This document shows, piece by piece, positions 22,990-34,003 of a DNA stretch of 64,000 nucleotides; the stretch's first letter is position 1; the number at the start of each line of letters is the position of its first letter. Source of the stretch: Arenicola marina (lineage: Eukaryota > Annelida > Polychaeta > Arenicolidae); contig OZ025253.1 in the NCBI GenBank assembly GCA_964019135.1, positions 33,158,548 through 33,222,547 of the forward strand, in the 5' to 3' direction. The translations under genes were made by a program, and so were the position numbers. The notes under the pieces were generated by a model. The model was not told the DNA's origin. It saw nothing but the letters and a program-made list of their open reading frames with translations, and did no database searches.

Positions 22990-24740
22990 CTTTGATTTAT
23001 TTAGCGACTCCTGCGACGTAGGCATGTTACCTCCCAGGCCCTGTGCTCAAGAAGTCTTTCTGGTCGCCGTCCATCTCGAATGATGCGATGTGTGGTAAGT
23101 GTGGTTACTGAAATGACATGATTTAACACGTATTTGATGTCGCTCATATTGTGGGTAATTATTATTATACATTTACTGTAAAGTGACTATTGAATGTAAG
23201 AAACATATTCTTGAAAGGGACTTGAACCCTTAATTGTGTTCTGCTGCGTGGCCTCTTGTCATGATACTGTTCATGCATCATCTTTCTCTTAATTACAGGT
23301 AGATTACATGGACGGACTATGTCAAGTAAAATAATCATCTAGCATGAAAATCCCTCTTTTTAAGGCGAATACCTGTGATTAGAAGTTATAGTTATATGTC
23401 AGCTATGTGTTTCATAAGCAATTAGGCAATTGAGCAATAATGTATATTATATATTATAGTACAAATTTAATGTTCAGCCAGAAATAAAGTTTACCATCCC
23501 TCAGTTTCAAGTGTGGACAATTTATAATGCATATCACATTCTATTCTGATGCACTGAAATAAATCGTTGAAATGAATCATTGTTCGGCAGCAGTGTAATT
23601 AAAATGCTACAAGTCAGGTGTGCTGGTATTCACGTTATTGAATGTTGAGTCCCTTCATGGTCACTTGTTATGGCAATTAATGCATATGTTAATATTGACT
23701 TTATATTAACAGTTACAAACATTCTGCGTCTCGTATAGTTATGTTATTCTGTTGGGAACGGTTAGTTATCATATTGGATTAACAGGTCATAACACATTAT
23801 TTATTATACCATTCCGACATATGCTGACTTAGTACCTGACAAGAAAGAATTTATAACTAAAAACGATTTCCAGTGTTACATTTCAACTAACGTTTAACCA
23901 TTACTCTTTTTCGAAAGAAATTTCCAAATTAGAAAGGAATTGAAATCTGACTATTAATTATGACTTCGGTCAGTGAAATAATATGTCATAGGTAAGACTT
24001 AAACTATTTTTGGACTAAAGTAACGAATTACATCGGTATATATCTAAGAGGAATACGACACTTAAGTGTTGCAGTTTTCAAGTGCAGCTCATCTAAAATA
24101 ATCGCTAAATTATATCCATTCATAATGAGTAACTCAACAAGGAAGGCAGTGAAAACTATGGCGCCTAAATCTGTAATTGATGTATGAAGGATATACATGA
24201 ACTGCATGTCAAAGCAAATGGAAATACTATTCTATCCTATAGAACTAAGCTAACTTACAGACAACAAGTGAATATAAATAAAATGCATTTATTAAAGAGG
24301 AAGCTAATCTCGGCCGAAAGCGCAGTGCCCGTGAGAGAATATAGCCTAGAGATACGTTTCCTGACAGGAATACAATACAGTTACGAAGTCACAGAGAAAT
24401 AAAATGTCAGGATGAAGGACACTATGCGCTACGTCACGGGAGCGGGTGATGGCGTATACTGTGCATATAAATACGCGGAACGTGCATATGTGGTTTTGTA
24501 AACGAATTCTAGAAAAGAAAAGTGGAAGTCCCAGATCCAATAATGTAATTTGCAGCCCTGAACTGTTTAACGTAATGCCTTCGTGATTGACCAGAGTGGG
24601 TAACGAGTTTTGAAGTGTCGACGGACTAACCATCTAAACTTACTTAAGGAACATAAAAGTAATGACTGAGTTGCGGCTGGTTAAGGATGGTGTGTGTGGG
24701 GGGGCGGGGGAGGGAGGGGGGGTAGGTGCCGAGCCGGGGC
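22990..24740. other. AT-rich spacer
   Basis: No gene supported. A piece near 24475-24525 (ACGTGCATATGTGGTTTTGT ... TCTAG) is a diverged relative of the end of the 3.5-kb blocks (about 14325-14365). Confidence 0.35.
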
Positions 24741-24744
24741 AGTC

Positions 24745-24815
24745 CCCGGTTGAGAGGTCACAATATTCCATTGGTAATAGGGAAGCCTATTGGTAAATCA
24801 GTGGCAGCGCCAAGA
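24745..24815. repeat. Dispersed repeat, copy 3 (diverged)
   Basis: 'CCCCGGTTGAGAGGTCAC' and 'GCCTATTGGTAAATCAGTGG' align with the core of the family at 7922 and 15575. Confidence 0.4.
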
Positions 24816-24915
24816 AGACCTTTGTTGTCACGGTACACGATCCAGCCACTGCAACAAAAACATTGATTTTTATTAAAAAAATTGGATAGACCTTGGCACT
24901 TGCCTCGTTGGTAGT

Positions 24916-25407
24916 ATGTTATACGCGTACCGGTCTGGATCACTCTCGGTTACTCAAAGACAAGGCATAATTACTTGTCTACCCAAAGGCGATAAACCTA
25001 GAGAATGCCTGAAAAATTGGCGCCCCATTTCATTGTTAAATGCAGATTATAAATTATTGTCATGGGTACTGGCCCATAGATTAAAGAAAGTTTTACCAGA
25101 TATTGTGAGTTGTGATCAGAAAGGTTTTCTGAAGGGTAGGTTTATCGGCGAAAATACGAGACTAGTTTATGATATAATGTATCACGTTATTAAAATTCAG
25201 ATGTCAGGGATGATCCTTCTGATTGACTTCGAGAAGGCCTTCGATACGTTAAGTTGGAAGTACATTCGCCGGGTATTAATATCGTATGGATTTGGTGAGG
25301 AGTTTTTGAAGTGGTACGATGTGTTATATAATAATCCTGCAAGCTGCGTCATTAACAACGGTCATTTTTGTTCCCATATCTATTTATTTTATCAATTGAA
25401 CCCCTAG
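24916..25407 (+). pseudogene. LINE reverse transcriptase, N-terminal part
   Basis: Frame 1 carries fingers/palm motifs: GIITCLPKGDKPRECL.NWRP, ISLLNADYKLL, QKGFLKGRFIGENTR and LLIDFEKAFDTLSW, the last holding the first catalytic Asp. A TAA at 24874 interrupts the frame just upstream. After NNGHF (about 25370) the usual RxVRQGCPLSP block is missing and the frame shifts to frame 3, which indicates an internal deletion of roughly 20 codons. The copy cannot make an active enzyme. Confidence 0.8.
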
Positions 25408-25937
25408 CGATGGCAATTAAGCAAGATAGAAATATAGGAGGTATAATAGTATGTGGGAAAGAATTTAAACTTGGTCAATACGCTGATGATACTTTTCTAT
25501 TATTAGATGGAAGAGAGCAGTCTTTAAGATCAGCACTCCTTAAAATGGAGTATTTTTACTACTGTTCTGGTTTGCGTATGAATGTTGACAAGACAAACGC
25601 CATATGGCTAGGTAAACCAGACCAGAAACATCTATATATCTACCCAGACCTACCTTTGACGTGGGTGAGACAATTTAAACTTTTAGGTGTACACTTTGAT
25701 GTTGAACTGGGTAAGATGATTGAAAAGAATTACAACTTAAAGATTGCTGAATTTGCAAATATATTGAACATGTATGGAAAGCGCAATCTGTCAATTAGAG
25801 GTAGAGTAACTGTTTTCAAGACCCTAGCGTTACCAAAGCTAATCCATATTATGTCTGCACTGCCAATGCCCGGGAAAAGCTGCATTGAAAAGATAGAGAG
25901 AGCTATCAGTTTATTTGTGTGGAAGAATGGAAAGTAA
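25368..25937 (+). pseudogene. LINE reverse transcriptase, catalytic and thumb part
   Basis: Frame 3 resumes with SIEPLAMAIKQD, then the QYADDTFLLLDG catalytic box (YADD), SGLRMNVDKTNAIWLG and LGVHFD. It ends at TAA 25935-25937, a premature stop. Downstream sequence 25956-27131 continues in the same frame, so this is one mutated codon within a longer ORF. Confidence 0.8.
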
Positions 25938-25955
25938 AAAAACTCTCGTAACAGA

Positions 25956-27131
25956 ATGGCTCAGTCCGCAGAAAAAGGTGGAGTAAATTTAACGGATGTT
26001 ACATCAATGCTACACTCCCTTAAAATAGCTTGGATACCAAAGCTTACACGTCAAGACGGAGCCTGGCAAGATCTATTTAGTTGTACCATCTGTAGTGAAA
26101 GAGAAAACTGTTGGAAGCTAGATGTAAACTCGCTAGGGCTTTTTATAAAGATAGCGAACCCCTTTTGGGCAGACGTTTTTAAATCGTGGTTATGGTACAG
26201 ACAGAGTAAATTAAATTTAGACTGCGATTGTTCAGGTTTGCCTATATGGAATACATATTTTATGACAAACGAAAATCTCACTAGGAGGAAAAAGGAGTTT
26301 ATCGAGAAGGGTATAATCTATACCAAGGATCTTTTCAATATAAATGGTGCGCCACTCGGATGGGAAGAATGTATTAGAAAATATGATGTGAGTATGAACT
26401 TTGCGGATTTTTATAGCATGATGCATGCCATTCCGAGAGAGTGGAGGATAGATCTTAAGGAGAGAAGTGGCCAGGATACCGTACTAGTATACCCCTATTT
26501 AGAATATCTGTATAGATCGAAGCGAGTGTGCAATGATGTTTATAGGGTTTTGATTACTTTGTTACCTACAAATCGCAAACATGAGGAAAAGTGGTCGAGA
26601 GTTCTTGGAGTGACCATAGATGAGAAGCAATGGCGAGCTCTATACCTGCTACCTGTTAATGCGTCTGTCAATGAACGACTGAGAATCTTTCAGTATAGGA
26701 TTTTACACAGAATTTGTGTCACGAATAAGTATCTCCGAATGTGTAGGCTGACGAATTGTGATGCATGCTCTTTTTGTAAATGTGAAACAGAATCTCTCGT
26801 CCATCTTTTTTACCATTGTCCAGTTGTTAATCCCATATGGAATGAACTGGGGCGGGTACTGGCTAAAGCGACTGGCTTCACAGCTGACACATTAATAACA
26901 GAGAAAACGGTTTTATTGGGCATTCGTCTACCCATTTTTTGTAATTTAGTTAATCATGTCTTGACGATAGTAAAAAAGTTCATTTATAAATGTAAGTGGG
27001 GTAATTCCAAGCCAAGCTTCAAAGGTGCTGTAAACACAATTAGTTATAAACTAGAGAAACTTGGAATGTCCCACACTGCCTTTGCACAGAAATGGGGACC
27101 CGCTGAACCGTTTCTTCAGCGCTTTACATAA
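25956..27131 (+). pseudogene. LINE ORF2 C-terminal region with zinc-knuckle-like cysteines
   Basis: Same frame as the preceding segment. It starts after the stop with residues typical of the post-thumb region (GGVNLTDVTSMLHSLKIAWI). Near its end is CDACSFCKCETESLVHLFYH, then CPVVNPIW: the CxxC...H...C arrangement found in the zf-RVT tail of L1/Tx1-type LINEs. There are 391 open codons. The stretch is intact by itself but is not independently expressed. Confidence 0.75.
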
Positions 27132-27227
27132 GTTGAGGGTTAAGTGCCGCTGTTAGTCTCCGTATTGTGAAACGTTGCATGTATTTTGTACTGTTATGGA
27201 TACAATAAAAAAAAAGAAAAAAAAAGT

Positions 27228-28030
27228 ACAGTCGTAATGAGAGTATGTACCCCAAGATACTTTTCCTAAAAGAGAACCAAATAAAAATACGAACTAGAAA
27301 AAAATACTCATTATTTAAAACACACATTGTATCTCATAAGAGTGCTTTTAGTGGGCGCTGAAATTTCTCCTAACCTACCAATCGAACAAGGACACTTTGC
27401 GGGTCACTACGTCACGAAAGCATAGTGCTAATTGTTGTACATGCAAACATACAGACCAATTAATGGGTTTTGGAGAGATTTCTACTTCAATTTATGAATT
27501 TGCATGTGGAACGCGCCTGGTTTTGTAAGCGAAGTCTAGGTGGATAAGAAAAGTGTGCGACTAGTTACATACTAGTTACGACAAAGGACGTGGTACCTGG
27601 CCAGATGCACGGCCGGTGAGGGGAGCAAGGGGTGGATTGCAATTTGTATTGCGTGAGACAGTATTTTTTTCTTGTAGGTGTCATTTTGTCATTTTTTTGA
27701 AACCTTGACTTGGGATCAAATTGTCTAGCATTTCTAATTTAACCTGATACGGCTAACTTACACTACGAAAGTTTATACACACACCTATGTGCACATTGCA
27801 ATCCGTAGACGTTGCTCCTCACTATAAATATAATAATAACATGGCCGGGATTATATTAGACGAGACAAGCGCCCGTGGTTGGTGCGTCTGACCTCTGTTG
27901 GTCATGGTTGGCTCTGATTAGCCCCTTTACGAGACAGATATTGACACAAGCGGCGGGCCCTATTCGCCAGTCATGTAGGCCCAGCCGGGTGAACTATTAT
28001 GCGGCTGAGTTCCCCTTTATAAATGTTGCT
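27228..28030. repeat. 3.5-kb block family, copy C (partial, permuted)
   Basis: 27228-27800 matches the right end of blocks A/B (about 6120-6630 and 14045-14760). It is followed at 27875-28020 by a segment matching 5460-5600 of block A, which lies to the left in A. The order is permuted, as expected if the block had once been tandemly repeated or had recombined. It includes the 'AGTCGTAATGA.AGTATGTA' stretch that copy A lacks. Confidence 0.65.
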
Positions 28031-28327
28031 TTAAAAAAAGGTTATATGGTTGTGCAAATGGGCGTTCTACTGTTGCGTAAAATAAATCTTATTCACCACG
28101 ATATTCTGTCGAGAAGGCATAGCGGACCCATAAATGATGTTCCCTTTCAGTTCATTTCATTCCACACAACATAACGAACGTGCCAACACAATACGTCCGA
28201 ATAGAGTGGCAACTGTGTAGGTTAAGGCCGCGCAATTTCAAATATTTTGTTGCTTTTCGTTGTCAAACATGGTTATAGGATCGATCAACTAGATAGAACA
28301 CGGTATAAAAAATAAGAACTGTTATCG

Positions 28328-31095
28328 GTGTGGTGTCTGCCACGGGTCGGTATGGTATTTACCAAGGGTCAGTATGGTGTTTACCCCAGATCGGTATGGT
28401 GTTTACCCCGGGTCGGTATGGTGTTTACCCCGGGTCGGTATAGTGTTTACCACGGGTCGGTATGGTGCTTACACCGGGTCGGTATGGTGCTTACCCCGTG
28501 TCGGTATGGTGCTTAACCCGGGTCGGCATGCTCTATACCCGGGTCGGTAAGGTGTTTACCACGGGTCGGTATGGTCCTTACCCCGGGTCGGTATGGTGCT
28601 TACCCTTGTTCGGTATTATGCTTACCATGGGATGGTATGGTGTTTACCACGGGTCAGTATGCTGCTTACCCCCGGGTCGGTATGGTGCTTACCTCGGGTC
28701 GGTATGGTGTTTACCCCAGGTCGGTATGGTGCTTACCCTTGTTCGGTATTGTGCTTACCATGGGATGGTATGGTGTTTACCCCGGGTCAGTATGTTGCTT
28801 ACCCCCGGGTCGGTATGGTGCTTACCTCGGGTCGGTATGGTGTTTACCCCAGGTCGGTATGGTGTTTACCCTTGTTCGGTATTGTGCTTACCATGGGATG
28901 GTATGGTGTTTACCACGGGTCAGTATGCTGCTTACCCCCGGGTCGGTATGGTGTTTACCCCGGGTCAGTATACTGCTTACCCCCGGGTCGGTATGGTGCT
29001 TACCTCGGGTCGGTATGGTGCTTACCCCGGGTCGGTATGGTGTTTACCCCAGGTCGGTATGGTGCTTACCCTTGTTCGGTATTGTGCTTACCATGGGATG
29101 GTATGGTGTTTACCACGGGTCAGTATGCTGCTTACCCCCGGGTCGGTATGGTGTTTACCCCGGGTCAGTATACTGCTTACCCCCGGGTCGGTATGGTGCT
29201 TACCTCGGGTCGGTATGGTGCTTACCTCGGGTCGGTATGGTGCTTACCCCTGGTCGGTATGGTGCTTACCCTTGTTCGGTATTGTGCTTACCATGGGATG
29301 GTATGGTGTTTACCACGGGTCAGCATGCTGCTTACCCCCGGGTCGGTATGGTGCTTACCTCGGGTCGGTATGGTGTTTACCCCAGGTCGGTATGGTGTTT
29401 ACCCTTGTTCGGTATTGTGTTTACCACGGGTCAGTATGGTGTTTACCACGGGTCAGTATGGTGTTTACCCCGGGTCAGTATGCTGCTTACCCCCGGGTCG
29501 ATATGGTGCTTACCTCGGGTCGGTATGGTGCTTACCCCGGGTCGGTATGGTGTTTACCCCAGGTCGGTATGGTGTTTGCCCTGTGTCGGTATGGTGTTTA
29601 ACCCGGTGGGTGTGGGGCGAACCCCGTGTCGGTATGGTGCTTACCCAGGGTCGGTATGGTGCTTAGACCGAGTCGGTATGGTGTTTACTCCCGGTCGGCA
29701 TAGTGTTTACCCCGGGTCGGTATGGTGTTTACCCCAGGTCGGTATGGTGTTTACCCAGGGTCGGTATGGTGTTTACCCCGGGTCGGAATGGTGTTAACCC
29801 TGGGTCGGTATAGTGTTTACCACGGGTCGTTATAGTGTTTACCCCAGGTCGGTATGGTGTTTACCCCGGGTCGGTATGGTGTTTACCTGGGTCGGTATGG
29901 TGTTTACCTTTGTCGGTATGGTGTTTACCCCAGGTCGGTATGGTGTTTACCCCGGGTCGGTATGGTGTTTACCCCAGGTCGGTATTGTGTTTACCCCAGG
30001 TCGGTATGGTGTTTACCTGGGTCGGTATGGTGTTTACCCCAGGTCGGTAAGGTGTTTACCCCAGGTCAGTATGGTGTTTACCCCATGCCGGAATGGTGTT
30101 TACCCCGGGTCGGTATGGTGTTTACCCCGGGTCGGTATGGTGTTTACCCCGGGTCGGTATGGTGTTTACCCCGGGTCGGTATGGTATTTACCCCAGGCCG
30201 GTATGGTGTTTACCCCGGGTCGGTATAGTGTTTACCACGGGTCGTTATAGTGTTTACCCCAGGTCGGTATGGTGTTTACCCCGGGTCGGTATGGTGTTTA
30301 CACCGGGGTGGTATGGTGTTTACCCCAGGTCGGTATGGTCTTTACCCCAGGTCGGTATGGTGTTTACACCGAGGCGGTATGGTGTTTACCCAGGGTCGGT
30401 ATGGTGTTTACCCCAGGTCGGTATGATGTTTACCCCGGGTCGGGATGGTGTTTACCCCGGGTCGGGATGGTGTTTACCCCGGGTCGGTATGGTGTTTGCC
30501 CCGGGTCGGTATGGTGTTTACCCCAGGTCGGTGTGATGTTTACCCCGGGTCGGGATGGTGTTTACCCCGGGTCGGGATGGTGTTTACCCCGGGTCGGTAT
30601 GGTGTTTGCCCCGGGTCGGTATGGTGTTTACACCGGGGCTGTATGGTGTTTACCCCAGGTCGGTATGGTGTTTACCCCAGATCAGTATGGTGTTTACACC
30701 GGGTCGGTATGGTATCTACCCCAGGTCGGTATGGTGCTCACCCATAGTCGGTATGGTGTTTACCCCAGGTCGGTATGGTGTTTACCCCGGGTCGGTATGG
30801 TATTTACCCCGGGTTGGGATGGTGTTTACTCCGGGTCGGTATGGTGTTTGCCCCAGGTCGGTATGGTGTTTGCCCCGGATCGGTATGGTGTTTACCCCGT
30901 GTCGGTATAGTGTTTACCCCAGGTCGGTATGGTGTTTACCCCGGGTCGGGACGGTGCTTACCCCGGGTCCGTATGTTGTTTGCCCCGGGTCGGTATGGTG
31001 TTTACCCCGGATCGGTATGGTGTTTACCACGTATCGGTATAGTGTTTACCCCAGGTCGGTATGGTGTTTACCCCGGGTCGGTATAGTGTTTACCC
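28328..31095. repeat. 22-bp minisatellite array 2 (~126 units)
   Basis: The same 22-bp unit as array 1. In 28328-29600 variant units form a higher-order pattern: the variant 'CCCTTGTTCGGTATT' recurs at 28603, 28736, 28869, 29069, 29269 and 29402, with spacings of 133, 133, 200, 200 and 133. From about 29690 the array is more uniform (TGTTTACCCCGGGTCGGTA). Stop-free in all three plus frames, it produces apparent proteins of up to 408 residues with a 22-residue period. These show no non-repeat domain and no credible start. Confidence 0.95.
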
Positions 31096-31263
31096 GTTGA
31101 TATCCGCTACCGGTCAGTGTGATGTCCGCCGCCGGTCAGTGTGATGTCCGCCACCGGTCAGTGTGATGTCCGCGCCGGTCAGTGTGATGTCCGCCACCGG
31201 TCAGTGTGATGTCCGCGCCGGTCAGTGTGATGTCCGCCACGGGTCAGTGTGATGTCCGCCCCT
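31096..31263. repeat. Diverged sub-array of the 22-bp satellite (~8 units)
   Basis: Units of 'CCGGTCAGTGTGATGTCCGC' plus CA (22 bp; some 20 bp). Aligned to the main unit (GGTCGGTATGGTGTTTACC), nearly all differences are transitions, including A/G at positions 5, 8 and 11 and CCG/TTA. It directly continues array 2, so it looks like a homogenised edge sub-family. Confidence 0.75.
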
Positions 31264-32170
31264 GATGAATGTGGTAATAAAACAAGCGCTAAGAAGCCTT
31301 TCCGGATAATGACATGGGGTTGAATGACACATGCACATGATGCATATACCGGATGCGTACCCACGACTTATTAATCTCCAACGGCGTACCAACTGTACCA
31401 ACTGCGCCAGGGGGACCCCGTCGCGGACGAGAAGAGGGAGGAGGAGGAACGGGGGGGGGGGGACACTAGGCTGATATATTGATATCGTCTTGGTCTCTAA
31501 CGTCCTTTCCTTTCATAGTCTCAGTCGTTGCTTGGCCCTGTTACGCCCATGTGTGCGTTACGGTAGACTGGCGGTAGACCACGCCGAGCCATCTATCGGG
31601 CCCAACATACCAGTACGTTACAGTTCAGTGAGCAGCAGGACGCTACATTACGTCTGGCCTTTAATAATGCGAAGTGAATTTGAAGAAAGTGGAGGCCACC
31701 CTTTTTAAGAAATTGGACGCTACTACCTGGTGAGAAAAGACGGCGGAGGTACGCCCCTTTAGCACTGCGCATATATATATATATATTTATATCTACACAC
31801 ATATGACCAATAGGTACGGCACCAAGGAATTCGCAGAGTGCTGAATAGGTCATTTTATGGGGCGCGGGGTTGGCGGGAGAACACAACGACAGGAGATATC
31901 CGTGTGGCCAGAGCGTGTGGCTTGGTTTATAAAAACACAAAACTGCTATATACGTTCACGAATTATATAAATATCATCCCTTCCACGCTCGTTATTACAT
32001 AAGTTGAGCAACGTAAACTGCGTATCAGACTCCATTAATTACCAAAGCGAGTAAACCTATATGTAGGCTTGTACCGTGTAAGTTGGGTGGCATTACATGC
32101 CATACTCAAGATTGCTCTGATGTTACACCACACAAACTTAAATGTAATATGACAGTTTCTACATAGTGTT
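31264..32170. other. Spacer, nothing recognised
   Basis: It includes a 'CCCCGTCGCGGACGAGAAGA' segment related to 15717-15740, a G-run at 31450 and an (AT)n tract at 31770. No gene is supported. Confidence 0.3.
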
Positions 32171-32171
32171 C

Positions 32172-32440
32172 AGAAGCGGATCCAGGATTTACGAAAGGGG
32201 GGACGACTGTGACCAGGGGGGGGGGGGGCGTCTGCACCTTAGATGGCCTTAATTTTGCGGGGGGGTGTCAATGGAAATTTGTCGACGGTCCTTTTTTATC
32301 TCTTTGCTTGAGGGGGTGGATTTACCCCCCTCCCCCCGCGTTGAATCCGTCACTTGGTTGCACCGGCAGAATATCAAACGGAGGGGCGGGGGCTAACCCC
32401 TTTAAAGCCCCCCTCCCCCTAGTCCAGCAGTTCCGCCCTT
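32172..32440. mobile_element. Decayed GGATCCAGG-type fragment
   Basis: 'CAGAAGCGGATCCAGGATTT' opens a G-rich stretch that ends around 'TTGAATCCGTCACTTGG'. It resembles the ends of the small TIR elements at 21766 and 32520 but is too decayed to bound. Confidence 0.4.
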
Positions 32441-32519
32441 GACATTGCCTGTCGTAACCGCGTACAGAAAAACATATCCGATGATAACATTTCCAGTAGA
32501 GATATTGCGTTTGCTTTTC

Positions 32520-32686
32520 CAGTGACGGATCCAGGGGAGGGCGCCGGGGGCGGGCGCCCCCGCCACCTTTTAAGAACGAGCCAAGCACTGTTAAAGTCGA
32601 ATTTTTTAGGAAGTATTTTATGTAAAATTTTCTCACACGGGGTCTCAGGGCGTCCCCCCTGTCACAAATTCCTGTATCCGCCACTG
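32520..32686. mobile_element. 167-bp TIR micro-element
   Basis: The left end CAGTGACGGATCCAGG and right end CCTGTATCCGCCACTG are inverted copies with two mismatches. The interior is GC-rich at the left, then AT-rich, with no coding. No target duplication could be confirmed. Confidence 0.65.
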
Positions 32687-32847
32687 TAATATTCTATATA
32701 AAATAAGATTCTGACTGCTACTCGATCGTTGCGAGACGCGTGCAGTGAAATGAACCTACGTGTCCCCCCTTTAATATATATTGACAGCCTGTTAAGGTTG
32801 GCCAATGGTACATCAAACAGCAAGCACACTGTCTACACGTCACGCAG

Positions 32848-33135
32848 GGTACACGGAACCTCACCGCTTTGGAGGCGTTCACACCTCTTCTCGGTACACG
32901 CAGGTGGCGACGAGGAAAGGCCAAAGGGAAAGTCCCGTGCGCCGCGGGATCCATCAGTTTACGGCAATCAAAATATTTGCTGAAAAAGAAGACAAAAGCC
33001 CGAAAAAGGGCACATATAAAAAAGGGCACATACAAAGATAAAGAAGTCAATACTCGTCATAACCCAGCCAACATTAACGGCCACCACGGCAAACCGAAGC
33101 CGATTTTGAAACCGGTTCCTCCACTTGAAGGCTAA
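32848..33135 (+). CDS. Possible terminal exon, Lys/Arg-rich (uncertain)
   Basis: An open plus frame from an acceptor-like CACGCAG (about 32902) to stop TAA 33133-33135. It has a basic stretch (YLLKKKTKARKRAHIKKGTY) and a Pro-rich tail (KPILKPVPPLEG). No donor or upstream exon was identified and no family is recognised. It could be chance, since three frames are open here. Confidence 0.15.
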   Translation, partial: GTRNLTALEAFTPLLGTRRWRRGKAKGKVPCAAGSISLRQSKYLLKKKTKARKRAHIKKGTYKDKEVNTRHNPANINGHHGKPKPILKPVPPLEG

Positions 33136-33885
33136 CATATTTTGTCATTTTTTTTCAGCATGTATTGAGGCAATGGCCGTGTGCTTATGAAGTTGTGCCA
33201 GCATAATTATGCCGTCCGTTTCATTTTCTATGCGCGGTACGTGAGACTTTCCGTGAATAAATTAGTCTCATACTCCATAAGTCTCGATTCATTACACGTA
33301 TGGTAAACTATTGTGTATGTGTTGTTAAACTGACAGTTCGGCGGAACCGACACCGTCAAACCAGATCTCTCGATAGTTAACCGATTTCCAGCAAACCGAT
33401 TTCGGTGCTTCTCTTGTCGAACAGTGCGGCAAACCGGTTTCATGTAAATCGAACACGCCCTAAAGTCTCACGAGCGCCCAAATCGAATCGCTTTTACTTT
33501 TCATAACTTAGACAGCCATTTCGTCCATTGCATGCACTAGGGTTTACTAGGGTTTTTAACTTCAAATTCCACGAAGTTGTTTAGGGTATTCCCCCTAGTC
33601 CAATTCCACGAAGTTGTTTGGGAGTTCCCCCTGGAGCCGTTCTAGCATACTAAGACAAATAAGGTAGGTCACAACCCCGGCGGGACGGGGAGTGGGGTTA
33701 CGTGATACATTGCTGTGGGTGGGAGGGTTCCGCGCCAAAGCCCTTCCTTTTTCACCGCCGTACTCTGCGCGGTCGTTGCGTTTTACCGCTCCCTCAACCT
33801 TCAAGGGGCACCCGCGGACCCCCACCGCATTCCCAGGGCGTCACAGCCCAATGACCGTCGTCACCCATATTCGGGTCTTGCGGCC
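33136..33885. other. Spacer upstream of paralogue C
   Basis: A local direct duplication, 'AATTCCACGAAGTTGTTT' (33566-33583 and 33602-33619), is the only structure noted. No gene is supported. Confidence 0.4.
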
Positions 33886-33895
33886 TATATAGCCT
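33886..33895 (+). promoter_or_regulatory. Likely TATA box of paralogue C
   Basis: CCTATATAG lies about 110 bases before the ATG at 34004, inside single-copy sequence that is absent from the duplicated exon 1-2 copy at 36219. This suggests that only the first copy has the ancestral promoter. Confidence 0.5.
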
Positions 33896-34003
33896 GACAC
33901 ACAGAGCTCAGAAGCACCTTCAAGCAACATCTGAGCGTTACAGCGGAGGGGTGCAAAGAGCTCAGAGTATTTGAGGCTGATTTCGTCGTCTGCTGCTGGA
34001 ACC

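Larger units (their letters stand above)
24862..27227 (+). mobile_element. 5'-truncated L1/Tx1-like LINE with A-rich tail
   Basis: The recognisable ORF2 frame begins about 24862, inside the region just before the reverse transcriptase. It continues to the C-terminal cysteine cluster and ends at TAA 27129-27131. An A-rich tail (AATAAAAAAAAAG then A9) lies at about 27205-27227. No endonuclease or ORF1 is present, so the copy is 5'-truncated. The tail abuts sequence belonging to the 3.5-kb block family (copy C), so the LINE inserted into that block. Confidence 0.85.

Noticed and set aside
28462..31100. Plus-strand frames of 350-408 residues with a VYPGSVWCLPRVG-type period
   Set aside because: Artefact of the 22-bp satellite; all three frames are open at once.
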